64,000 nt of DNA from Dickeya aquatica (GTDB lineage: Bacteria; Pseudomonadota; Gammaproteobacteria; Enterobacterales; Enterobacteriaceae). The notes beneath the pieces were generated by a model that saw only the letters and a list, made by a program, of their open reading frames with translations, was not told where the DNA came from and ran no database searches. This document shows, piece after piece, positions 43,845-51,860 of the stretch. Positions within the stretch are counted from its first letter, which is position 1; each line of letters begins with the position of its first letter. The DNA lies in contig NZ_LT615367.1 in NCBI RefSeq assembly GCF_900095885.1, positions 3,224,001 to 3,288,000 on the forward strand. Direction: 5' to 3'. The position numbers were made by a program, and so were the translations under genes.

Positions 43845-45080
43845 ATGAGCGCATTACCCCCACAGGAGCACCGGCTGCGTGTCGTTCCCTTTCCAAGCGC
43901 ACGCGATCTCTGTATCACCACGCCGGATGTTTCGCCCACAACAGACAACGCCACTGTATTGCAGCTATTTAGCCGCCATAAAGATTTGGTCAGTCTGCCT
44001 GTTGTGGAAGCCGGGAGGCCGTTTGGCTTGATTAACCGCCACAGTTTTCTGTCACAGATGGCCAGACCGTACTATCGGGAACTGTATGACAGAAAAAGCT
44101 GTATTGCTTTTATGGATAAAACGCCGCTGATTGTCGAAGCCGCCTCCTCACTCAGTGATGTTGCTGACAAAGCCGTTATCAGTGGCGATCGCTTTCTGGC
44201 TGATGGTTTTATTATTACTGAACATGGCCGCTACCTCGGCATTGGTCTGGGCATCGACCTGTTTAGGATAGTCTCCGACACGCATGTTCGCCAGCATCAG
44301 CAAATCATTCAAAGCATTGAATATGCGAGCGTTATTCAAAACGCCATGCTCAGGCCATTTCGGCAGGCGATGGCCGCGACATTACAAGACTGGTGCCTGA
44401 CATGGGAACCGCGCGACTGCGTTGGAGGAGACTGTTACGGCTTTCGCCGATATGCGCAAGGCTGGTTAATGGTTATCGCTGACTGTACCGGCCACGGTGT
44501 ACCGGGTGCATTCATGACCATTATCTTTAACTCCGCCCTGGAACAGGCGCTGGCTCAGCACCGCCCCGATGAACCGGGTCAGGTGCTGGCCGCCATTAAT
44601 CGCTATATTAAAGATACGCTGGGGCAAAAAGAGGAATACCACGCTTCTCCTTCTGCTTCCGATGATGGTTGCGATGCGCTGGTGGTATATCTGAATACGG
44701 ACACACAGACCCTCTCTTGGGCCAGTGCACGAATGATGGCTTTTCTTATTGAGGCATCCAGTGGTGAACTGTTGACACTTGATAACGATCGTATGGGCAT
44801 CGGCTACACCGATACACCTTATGACTACCGCTGGCCCAGTTATCAACGCCCTCTGCTATCACAGGATCTGTTTTTCACCACCACAGATGGCCTGCCCGAC
44901 CAGATAGGTGCCGAACGCCCGGCCAAATTTGGCAAACGACGCCTGCAAAACCTGTTGTTGCGATTCAGCGCCCTGCCCATGAACCAACTTGCCGGGCAAT
45001 TATTACAACAGCATTACGCCTGGCAAGGTTGCCAGCAACGCCGGGATGACCTGACTTTTTGGGGATTCAGGCACCCGTAA
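43845..45080 (+). CDS. siaA: SiaA-like PP2C phosphatase with CBS-like N-terminus
   Basis: 411 aa. The C-terminal half (~180-405) is a SpoIIE/RsbU-type PP2C Ser/Thr phosphatase: VGGDCYGFRRYAQGWLMVIADCTGHGVPGAFM carries the metal-binding Asp residues (written here as VGGDCYG, ADCTGHGVPGAFM), with FFTTTDGLPDQ near the end. The N-terminal ~150 residues resemble a CBS-type ligand domain (LPVVEAGRPFGLINRHSFL). There is no membrane segment, unlike Pseudomonas SiaA, which senses through a membrane-bound HAMP region. In the known pathway SiaA dephosphorylates SiaC, letting SiaC activate the cyclase. First gene of a tight four-gene operon. Confidence 0.82.
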   Translation: MSALPPQEHRLRVVPFPSARDLCITTPDVSPTTDNATVLQLFSRHKDLVSLPVVEAGRPFGLINRHSFLSQMARPYYRELYDRKSCIAFMDKTPLIVEAASSLSDVADKAVISGDRFLADGFIITEHGRYLGIGLGIDLFRIVSDTHVRQHQQIIQSIEYASVIQNAMLRPFRQAMAATLQDWCLTWEPRDCVGGDCYGFRRYAQGWLMVIADCTGHGVPGAFMTIIFNSALEQALAQHRPDEPGQVLAAINRYIKDTLGQKEEYHASPSASDDGCDALVVYLNTDTQTLSWASARMMAFLIEASSGELLTLDNDRMGIGYTDTPYDYRWPSYQRPLLSQDLFFTTTDGLPDQIGAERPAKFGKRRLQNLLLRFSALPMNQLAGQLLQQHYAWQGCQQRRDDLTFWGFRHP

Positions 45081-45104
45081 TGATGAACCAGATGAAACCA
45101 GAAC

Positions 45105-45656
45105 ATGTCCCATAGCACAGATACCGAATTTATCGATCTCTCACAGCAGCAACATATCGCTCTGTATTACGTAGGGTATTTCTCACAAAACATCGTCTGC
45201 TCACTGGCAGAAACGGTGCGATTACAACTGGAGAAACGCTGCGTACCACCAGCAATACGGCGCAGGCTGTTCTCAAGCTTTATTGAAATGGCACAGAACA
45301 TCATTCACTACTCCGCCTGCGCGCTCAATCCGGAGACGCAGAATAATGAAATTCGCCACGGGTCAGTCTGCATTGGCGTTGAAGCGGGCAAATATTTTTT
45401 GCTCAGTGCCAATCGCGTCTCTGCAACGGATATCAACACACTGCGTGGTCGCCTGGAAGTGCTGGGCACCATGACCAGTGACGAGATCCGGCTGGCCTAT
45501 AAAGCCTCCTTGCGGGAAGCGACGCCTGCATCCAGCAAAGGGGCTGATATTGGGCTACTGACCGTTGCCCGCGATGCCAGCGAACCGCTGCAATTCACCT
45601 TTCGTGACGACGCAACCACCGGGCTTGCCACGTTCTACCTGAAGGCGGTGATTTAA
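45105..45656 (+). CDS. siaB: SiaB-family protein kinase
   Basis: 183 aa. It matches the SiaB/DUF6272 family, GHKL-type kinases related to anti-sigma factor kinases such as SpoIIAB. The N-box-like helix SSFIEMAQNIIHYSA (Glu, Asn, His) is clear and the C-terminal half carries GADIGLLTVARDAS, in place of the usual ATP-lid glycines. In Pseudomonas SiaB phosphorylates SiaC and opposes SiaA. It starts 24 bases after siaA and ends two bases before siaC. Confidence 0.8.
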   Translation: MSHSTDTEFIDLSQQQHIALYYVGYFSQNIVCSLAETVRLQLEKRCVPPAIRRRLFSSFIEMAQNIIHYSACALNPETQNNEIRHGSVCIGVEAGKYFLLSANRVSATDINTLRGRLEVLGTMTSDEIRLAYKASLREATPASSKGADIGLLTVARDASEPLQFTFRDDATTGLATFYLKAVI

Positions 45657-45658
45657 TC

Positions 45659-46075
45659 ATGACAGACATAATTACAACAGATAACTTGCATATTGTCGGC
45701 ACTGCCAGTACGCCAACTGTCGATTTTCGCTTTGATACACATCAGCTTTCGCTGTCCGGTGAGTCTTACCCGGAAAACGCAGCCGCTTTTTACGGCCCGT
45801 TGATTGAACGCATTCAGCATTACCTGCGCGGCTGTTTAGGCGGCGATAATCCCCCTACCCGCATCGATGTTCATGTCTCGCTGCTCTATTTCAACAGTTC
45901 CAGCACAAAGATGTTATTCAGCTTGTTTAATCACCTTAATCAGGCCGCAGCCCAGCAACTGGCTATTACCCTGCACTGGTATTACGACCAGGACGATGAT
46001 ATCGCGCAAGAGTTTGGCCAGGAGCTGAATATCGATTTCCCGGCACTGGATTTCAGCCCGCATATTCTGGAGTAG
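45659..46075 (+). CDS. siaC: SiaC-family (DUF1987) partner-switch protein
   Basis: 138 aa, the usual size for SiaC. The fold is related to STAS anti-sigma antagonists; the central VSLLYFNSSSTKMLFSLFNHL stretch (residues ~70-90) holds the Ser/Thr patch where SiaC is phosphorylated. Unphosphorylated SiaC binds and activates the diguanylate cyclase SiaD in Pseudomonas. Its position between the kinase and the cyclase, with 2- and 4-base gaps, fits the same role here. Confidence 0.85.
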   Translation: MTDIITTDNLHIVGTASTPTVDFRFDTHQLSLSGESYPENAAAFYGPLIERIQHYLRGCLGGDNPPTRIDVHVSLLYFNSSSTKMLFSLFNHLNQAAAQQLAITLHWYYDQDDDIAQEFGQELNIDFPALDFSPHILE

Positions 46076-46079
46076 CCGT

Positions 46080-46805
46080 ATGAGCCATTATGAATTGTTC
46101 ACGCCTGAATATGACATCCTGCTCTCAATGCGTAATCTGGCAGCACAACCGGATATGCCCGCTGAGGTCTACCGGGAGAGCTTGATTATGCTGGCAGAGC
46201 ATTATCAGCGCCTGGTGCGGGAAACCCATCGCCTGATTACCCGCAGTGACCGCGCCGAGCGAGAACTTACCCGGCTGAACAACCAGTTGCATCAGTTAGC
46301 TGTCGAACTGGAGTATAAAGCTACGCATGACCCGCTGACCGATGTCTTCAACCGTAGCGCGATTATTGATTTGGTCGATCACGCACTGGAACAGGATCAG
46401 GCGGCATTGATAGTGCTGGATATCGACCATTTTAAGCAGGTCAACGATGCTTACGGCCACCCGACCGGTGATGCCGTCATCTGTGCCTTAATTGCCCGTA
46501 TCCGAGAAGTGCTCCAAGGTAAAGGCAGCATTGGCCGGGTTGGCGGTGAAGAGTTCACTATTTTACTGGATGGCCACACGCTTATGGCCGCCGTTGATGT
46601 CGCAGAACAAATTCATGCCAGTTTGAACCAGACTGTTTTGCAAACCCTGCCACACCATCCTGTCACAGCCAGTTTCGGCGTCAGCTGGGCACCGATGCAC
46701 ACCCGATTCGACACCCTCTATGGCACGGCAGACGCAGCGCTCTATCAGGCCAAACACCAAGGGCGCAACCGGGTGGAGTACATACCGATTGATACAGCCA
46801 GCTAG
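46080..46805 (+). CDS. siaD: SiaD-like diguanylate cyclase
   Basis: 241 aa. An N-terminal helical segment (~1-85, ending in a coiled coil around RAERELTRLNNQLHQLAVELE) precedes one GGDEF domain with KATHDPLTDVFNR, VLDIDHFKQVNDAYGHPTGD and the active-site RVGGEEF. The inhibitory RxxD site that normally precedes the signature is absent, so product feedback is probably missing. Makes c-di-GMP, expected to be switched on by dephosphorylated SiaC binding to the helical region. Last gene of the Sia-like operon. Confidence 0.88.
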   Translation: MSHYELFTPEYDILLSMRNLAAQPDMPAEVYRESLIMLAEHYQRLVRETHRLITRSDRAERELTRLNNQLHQLAVELEYKATHDPLTDVFNRSAIIDLVDHALEQDQAALIVLDIDHFKQVNDAYGHPTGDAVICALIARIREVLQGKGSIGRVGGEEFTILLDGHTLMAAVDVAEQIHASLNQTVLQTLPHHPVTASFGVSWAPMHTRFDTLYGTADAALYQAKHQGRNRVEYIPIDTAS

Positions 46806-46869
46806 CCACCCTGGTTAGCATCACGCTTTGGAAAATACGCTGGCAGGCGGATGCGGCCAGCGCAACGCA

Positions 46870-47208
46870 TCAGTTCTTTTTCACAAATTCAGATTTCAGT
46901 TTCATCGGGCCGAAACCGTCAATCTTGCAATCAATATTATGGTCGCCTTCTACCAGGCGAATCCCCTTTACACGAGTGCCGATTTTCAACACCGACGAAC
47001 TTCCTTTAACTTTCAAATCTTTAATAACGGTTACCGAATCACCGTCAGCCAGCAGGTTGCCGTTCGCATCACGTACCACCAACCCTTCTTCCTGCTCGCT
47101 GTCATGTTGTGCCGACCACACATGGCCACACTCCGGGCAATTGAGCATAGCATCATCCTGCCAGGTGTATTCAGACTGGCATTTAGGGCAAGCGGGCAAC
47201 TGTTGCAT
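46870..47208 (-). CDS. yjdM: Zinc ribbon protein YjdM (PhnA)
   Basis: 112 aa (E. coli 111). The N-terminal zinc ribbon has CPKC at residues 8-11 and CPEC at ~24-27. The conserved PhnA domain is nearly invariant ([23 protein letters not shown], shown in part; ends [14 protein letters not shown]). Despite the old name phnA, no phosphonoacetate hydrolase activity is expected for this family; the role is unknown. Single gene convergent with the Sia-like operon. Confidence 0.95.
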   Translation of the reverse strand: MQQLPACPKCQSEYTWQDDAMLNCPECGHVWSAQHDSEQEEGLVVRDANGNLLADGDSVTVIKDLKVKGSSSVLKIGTRVKGIRLVEGDHNIDCKIDGFGPMKLKSEFVKKN

Positions 47209-47582
47209 AAAAATCCTCGTTAAAATCCAATAAAATTAAATAAAAATTATATATATCAATGAATAAAAAATTCAGTATTTATTATTTTATCGCTTCACCA
47301 CCGTTTCGGATAGCCTAAAGAGACTCAAAAAACTGCAATTCATGTTTTAAACTCACGAAGTAACTCAATTAACTCAATATTATTACCACCTGGCTCGAAT
47401 ACCAATCAGCCTGAAAGCACCAAAATAAACGTTACATTTTTCTTACATTCAAGATGAAAAACTACCATTCTCCCTGCGCATAACTTGGTTACACTAAGGG
47501 GCAAATCCGGCCAGTGCGAAACCTGTCACCTTCTGGCGGGAGCAAACCACTGCACCTATCACTCTCGTATTGGATAACCACC
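47209..47582. other. AT-rich intergenic region between yjdM and the MFS gene
   Basis: 374 bases, very AT-rich beside yjdM (47220-47290). It should hold both divergent promoters. No gene or clear operator seen. Confidence 0.4.
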
Positions 47583-48821
47583 GTGGAAACCGTCTCACCA
47601 TTAAAAAACACCACTTTTTTATATTTTTGGTCCGGGCAAATTGCCTCTTCGTTTGCGTTTCAAATGCTGGTCGTCGGTATTGGCTGGCAAATGTACGACC
47701 TGACCAACAGTGCCATGAATCTCGGCCTGGTCGGATTAGCACAATTTTTGCCACAGTTGGCCTTAACTCTGGTGGCCGGACACACCGTAGACCAGTACAA
47801 CCGCCGTCTGATTATTTTGTGCTGCCGCCTGATGATGGCAGCCACCGTCATGGTACTGGCAATCGGCAATCTCACTCACACCATCAGCGCGGGTATGATC
47901 TACTGTTGCTCGGCGCTGTTAGGGGCCACTCGCGCGTTTGAAATGCCAGCGACTCAGGCGTTACTGCCAAACCTGATTGCACCTGCCATGCTGTCTCGTG
48001 CGGTCGCACTCATGGCATCAGCCCGTGAAGCCACCGTGATTGCAGGCCCGGCGCTAGGCGGGTTGATTTATCTGCTCGGCCCCACGACACTCTACGCCAG
48101 CAGTGTAGCCGGCCTGTTGCTGTCGTTTTTGCTCTTGCTCAATTTGCGTTATGCCTACAAAGCGCCAACGCGCGCGCCCGTCACGCTGGAAAACCTGTTT
48201 GGCGGCATGACGTTTATCCGCCGCAATCCGGTGATTTTCGGGTCTATCTCGTTAGATATGTTCGCCGTCTTGCTGGGCGGAGCCACCGCCCTGTTACCGA
48301 TCGTCGCCAAAGACATTCTGCACACCGGCGCGTGGGGGCTTGGGCTACTGCGCTGTGCCCCGGCGCTGGGCGCGGTGTTGATGTCGCTTTACTTAAGCCG
48401 CCGCCCGCTCACCCGCCATGTTGGCAAAATTATGTTCGCCGCTGTTGCGCTCTTCGGTCTGGCAACCATTGCCTTTGGTTTATCCGGCAATCTGTTTGTT
48501 TCACTGTTTGCGCTGCTGATTCTGGGGGCATCGGACATGATCAGTGTGGTTATCCGCTCTACGCTGGTTCAACTGGAAACGCCTGATGAGATGCGGGGCC
48601 GGGTCAGTGCCGCCAACTCTATTTTTATCGGCACATCCAATCAACTGGGGGAGTTCGAGTCGGGTGTCACCGCCGCGTGGCTCGGCGTTGTCCCCGCCAT
48701 TGTTCTCGGTGGCTGCGGCACACTGTTGGTGGTCGCGCTATGGATGAAATACTTCCCGATGCTGACACAGCGTCAGACGCTGGAAGCCGATGAAAAACCG
48801 CAGCCTGTTAGCGTACAATAA
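47583..48821 (+). CDS. MFS exporter (EntS-like, MFS_3)
   Basis: 412 aa if translated from the GTG at 47583 (ETVSPLKNTTFLYFWSGQ), which begins right before helix 1; another GTG at 47514 would add 23 unlikely residues, so the start is uncertain. About 12 helices. AGHTVDQYNRRLIILCCRL is the loop 2-3 signature and GATRAFEMPATQALLPNLI resembles EntS-type and macrolide-type exporters. Probably an efflux pump for siderophore or drug-like molecules. It shares a terminator with the convergent dlt operon. Confidence 0.82.
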   Translation: METVSPLKNTTFLYFWSGQIASSFAFQMLVVGIGWQMYDLTNSAMNLGLVGLAQFLPQLALTLVAGHTVDQYNRRLIILCCRLMMAATVMVLAIGNLTHTISAGMIYCCSALLGATRAFEMPATQALLPNLIAPAMLSRAVALMASAREATVIAGPALGGLIYLLGPTTLYASSVAGLLLSFLLLLNLRYAYKAPTRAPVTLENLFGGMTFIRRNPVIFGSISLDMFAVLLGGATALLPIVAKDILHTGAWGLGLLRCAPALGAVLMSLYLSRRPLTRHVGKIMFAAVALFGLATIAFGLSGNLFVSLFALLILGASDMISVVIRSTLVQLETPDEMRGRVSAANSIFIGTSNQLGEFESGVTAAWLGVVPAIVLGGCGTLLVVALWMKYFPMLTQRQTLEADEKPQPVSVQ

Positions 48822-48872
48822 ATCGCCTGATGACGCGGGCTGTCGATAACCGCTCAATTCTCAGGTTGACAG

Positions 48873-48910
48873 AAAAAAGCCTCTGGATGAAAACATCCAG
48901 AGGCTTTTTT
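48873..48910. terminator. Bidirectional terminator between the MFS and dlt genes
   Basis: GCCTCTGGATG and CATCCAGAGGC form an eleven-base stem with a four-base loop, six A on the left and six T on the right. It ends both convergent transcripts. Confidence 0.92.
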
Positions 48911-48940
48911 CGCGCTCAAACACCCGTCGCAGTTTGAAGA

Positions 48941-49161
48941 CTAGCCGCGGTTCTCTTCGATATAGCGAGCCAAATCTGCCGGGGTTTTCAGCACATTAGC
49001 GACTTCAGTCGGGGGATCATGCAGCCGTAAACATCCTGCACCTCCAGAACCAAATCCACCGCCAGAATAGAATCGAGGATATCAGACTCGATCAGCTCGT
49101 CGTTAAACCCGACTTTACGGGATAAGACCTTTTCAAACAGGGCGAGTATTTCTTGTTCCAT
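48941..49161 (-). pseudogene. dltC: D-alanyl carrier protein DltC, frameshifted
   Basis: The ATG at 49161 opens an acyl-carrier-like protein: EQEILALFEKVLSRKVGFND, then LDSILAVDLVLEVQDVYGC, with the phosphopantetheine Ser at residue ~31. At 49011-49015 the coding strand has five C where six are needed; the frame then breaks and stops after 57 codons. With one C added it continues as PPTEVANVLKTPADLARYIE and ends at 48941 as a normal 73-aa carrier. DltC carries D-alanine from DltA to DltB. It lies 17 bases after dltA. The lesion is either a real mutation that would stop D-alanylation or a homopolymer sequencing error. Confidence 0.85.
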
Positions 49162-49178
49162 AATTTTTCCTGATGTAA

Positions 49179-50615
49179 TTAATTTGTGCGGGCATGGGAA
49201 TCGAGCAATTTACGGTCGATTTTGCCGTTAGGATTCAGCGGCAACGCCTCTTTAATGATAATCTGCGACGGCACCATGTAGTGAGGAATCACTTTCGAAA
49301 GTGAGGTTTTAATCGTTTCAGGGGCTAAGTCCGTGACGCAGAAAGCCGCAAGACGCAAAACACCGCCACCGGATTTCATCAGCGGCAGGACAACGGCTTC
49401 ATTGATGCCGTGCATCGCCAGCAGGCGATTTTCAATCTCGTTGATTTCGATGCGATAGCCATTGAGCTTGATCTGGCTGTCATTGCGCCCCTGGCAATAA
49501 ATAAGCGGCCCTATCTCGTAGCCAAGGTCGCCTGTTCTGTAGCCGCGGTAGGCCTGCGTTTCCCGGTGCAGTAATTTTTCCGCGTTCTCCTGCGTCAGAC
49601 CGAGGTAGCCACGCATCACATTCTTACCCCAGATAATCAGCTCGCCTTCTGCCGTAATTTCCATGCTGGAATCCGGCATCATGGTGCCGACCGGCAGCAC
49701 ATCATTTTCACTGTTCAGGATATCGTCGGTGATTTCGATGACGGTGGTCGCAATCGTTGCTTCCGTCGGGCCGTAAGAGTTCAGAATTTTGGCATGCGGG
49801 AAACGGCGACGCAGCTGTTTCACCAGCGCCTTGTTTAACACCTCGCCAATGAAGATAAAGACATTGAGCGCCGGTAAATATTCACTGTTGAACTGCGGGG
49901 AAAGCAAACGCTGGTAAGCAAAAGAAGGCGTGGAAACCCAAACGGAAACGTCATTGGTTTTCAGGCGATCCAGCCAGTTTTCTGCCGCGATATCCTCTTT
50001 GGCATTCAGCACGATATGCCCGCCGGTTGCCAGATTAGCCAGCAGTGGAATCAGGGAAAGATCAAAGCTGAATACCGCATGATTCATCAGCACTGGCACG
50101 TCGGGCAGCGAAAAATCCTGACGTACCCACTTCATGAAATGCCACAGGCTTTCGCGCCCGATCTGTACGCCTTTCGGTTTTCCGGTGCTGCCAGAGGTGA
50201 ACATGATATAAGCGAGATCTTGTTCAGCCAGCACCTGCCCCGACTCCGCGGTTGCAATGAACTGCCTGGTTGCCACATCGTAATAGTAAGGCGCATTGGC
50301 TAACTGGCAGATCTCTTTGAGCCGCTCCTGAGGGTAGATGCAGTCCACCGGAATATACGGGATGTTATGCAGCAGGCAGCTATAGATAGCCACCGCAAAC
50401 TCAGCCTGCTGATGTCCGTATAAAACCACGGGAGTTCCCGCAGGTTGCTGGCAATGCTGGTAGCGCTGCGACCAGTCTGTCACAGCTACAGAGAGCTGCT
50501 GCCAGGTAAGGGCCTCATCACTACCGCTAATCGCCAACTGATGTGGAGAAGCAGGTTCGATTAACGCTGCATTCAGGAAATCCTGAAGTTCGTAAAGTTC
50601 GGATTGAAGGTTCAT
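49179..50615 (-). CDS. dltA: D-alanine--D-alanyl carrier protein ligase DltA
   Basis: 478 aa, a stand-alone adenylation enzyme slightly shorter than Bacillus DltA (503). It activates D-alanine with ATP and loads it on DltC. Core motifs are YIMFTSGSTGKPKGVQIG (P-loop), SYGPTEATIATTV, YRTGDLGYEIGPLIYCQGR, and the C-terminal catalytic Lys in LNPNGKIDRKLL. The start overlaps the dltB stop by four bases. Context (dltD, dltX, dltB, dltC) settles the specificity better than the adenylation code alone. Confidence 0.92.
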   Translation of the reverse strand: MNLQSELYELQDFLNAALIEPASPHQLAISGSDEALTWQQLSVAVTDWSQRYQHCQQPAGTPVVLYGHQQAEFAVAIYSCLLHNIPYIPVDCIYPQERLKEICQLANAPYYYDVATRQFIATAESGQVLAEQDLAYIMFTSGSTGKPKGVQIGRESLWHFMKWVRQDFSLPDVPVLMNHAVFSFDLSLIPLLANLATGGHIVLNAKEDIAAENWLDRLKTNDVSVWVSTPSFAYQRLLSPQFNSEYLPALNVFIFIGEVLNKALVKQLRRRFPHAKILNSYGPTEATIATTVIEITDDILNSENDVLPVGTMMPDSSMEITAEGELIIWGKNVMRGYLGLTQENAEKLLHRETQAYRGYRTGDLGYEIGPLIYCQGRNDSQIKLNGYRIEINEIENRLLAMHGINEAVVLPLMKSGGGVLRLAAFCVTDLAPETIKTSLSKVIPHYMVPSQIIIKEALPLNPNGKIDRKLLDSHARTN

Positions 50616-51733
50616 AGAGGTGACATTCCGCTAAAAATGTAGAGGGAGGCCGAGGCGCTTGCCAGCGTCAAAACTCGTCCCAAAAACACAATAACCGGAT
50701 AATGTAGCCAGTTACCGAACGTCTGACTGCGTTTGGCTGACCACTGTAACATATTGTGAGCAACAGAAATGACGCCAAACAGCGCGCCGCTGATGAGGTA
50801 ATGTTGTTCTAATCCGTTCCATGCCCCCATACAAAACAGTGTGCAGAAGATACCGATGTTCTGCGCCAGCGTTTTGTTCTGGCGGAAAAAATCCAGCTTC
50901 ATCAGATTCATATAAATCGGCATAAAAACTACGTCCCTCAGCCATTCAGACAGGCTGATGTGGAAACGTCGCCAAAAATCCTGCGGGTTTTTAGCCAGAA
51001 TAGGCATATTGAAGTTCGCCGGAATCGTCAGGCCAAATAAACGACCGGCTCCAATCGCCATATTACTGTAACCCGCAAAGTCAAAGTAAAGATAAGCGCT
51101 ATAGGCCAGTGACATCACCACCCCGACACTGAACGTAAACGGACGATGGCTCCAGGACTGAATCACCAGGCTGTCTATCAGCATGGCAAATAAGAATTTC
51201 TGGATAATACCAATAAAAATTTGCTCCATCGCCGGTAAAAACTGCTCACGGCTGATAGTAAAGGCTTTCTTATTAATATCATTGATCCATGCGCGCCAGC
51301 GATACATCGGGCCAGCCTGAATAATAAACGGCATAAAGAGATAGCAGAAATAATGCAGGAAATTTCGGCCATCTTTTTTGGTTCGGTAAAGCAGTACATC
51401 AACGGCGCGAAAGGTCATAAAAGAGAGACCAATCATCCCCCAGTGATTATTGAGATGTAGTTTCACCAAAAACAGTGGCAGCAGCGTCAGACTTACCGCC
51501 TGCCAGGTTTTCAGCCAGCCTTTCTCTTTTAATGAGACAAGAATATAAAAACTCAGGAAAACAGCTACGGGTACAATATAGTCACCCTGGAAAATATATC
51601 CCCAGCCTAATGCAACCAGCACGGAAATAGCAGATAAATAAGTCAGCCGGTAACCCAATACCCGATTAACCAGCGCAAACAGTAACGCTGATAAAAACAG
51701 AAAGAAAAAGAATGTTCCTGAGCCGTACATCAT
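50612..51733 (-). CDS. dltB: D-alanyl transfer membrane protein DltB (MBOAT)
   Basis: 373 aa, about ten membrane helices; an MBOAT acyltransferase that moves D-alanine from DltC across the membrane. Signature segments are YFDFAGYSNMAIGAGRLFG, NPQDFWRRFHISLSEWLRDVVF and the likely catalytic His in WNGLEQHYLISGALFG. It starts seven bases after dltX and its stop overlaps dltA by four bases. Confidence 0.92.
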   Translation of the reverse strand: MMYGSGTFFFFLFLSALLFALVNRVLGYRLTYLSAISVLVALGWGYIFQGDYIVPVAVFLSFYILVSLKEKGWLKTWQAVSLTLLPLFLVKLHLNNHWGMIGLSFMTFRAVDVLLYRTKKDGRNFLHYFCYLFMPFIIQAGPMYRWRAWINDINKKAFTISREQFLPAMEQIFIGIIQKFLFAMLIDSLVIQSWSHRPFTFSVGVVMSLAYSAYLYFDFAGYSNMAIGAGRLFGLTIPANFNMPILAKNPQDFWRRFHISLSEWLRDVVFMPIYMNLMKLDFFRQNKTLAQNIGIFCTLFCMGAWNGLEQHYLISGALFGVISVAHNMLQWSAKRSQTFGNWLHYPVIVFLGRVLTLASASASLYIFSGMSPL

Positions 51734-51740
51734 TCACCTG

Positions 51741-51860
51741 TCAGAATTTTTGATATTCAAAATGCGCTTTTAAACTCATGCTGTCATCAACAGAAGTCCA
51801 CGCAACGATGGTGATCGCCAGAAAAAGATAAAGAAAGAAAAGGCGAATAGCGTGTTTCAT
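51741..51860 (-). CDS. dltX: DltX small membrane protein
   Basis: 39 aa. One membrane helix (residues ~5-21, IRLFFLYLFLAITIVAW) and the C-terminal HFEYQKF ending, matching the FxYxxF-type tail of DltX proteins of Gram-positive dlt operons. That tail has been proposed to pass D-alanine from DltB to the acceptor. Its ATG overlaps the dltD stop by four bases (ATGA) and it ends seven bases before dltB, so it is part of the operon although shorter than the usual gene-calling limit. Confidence 0.85.
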   Translation of the reverse strand: MKHAIRLFFLYLFLAITIVAWTSVDDSMSLKAHFEYQKF

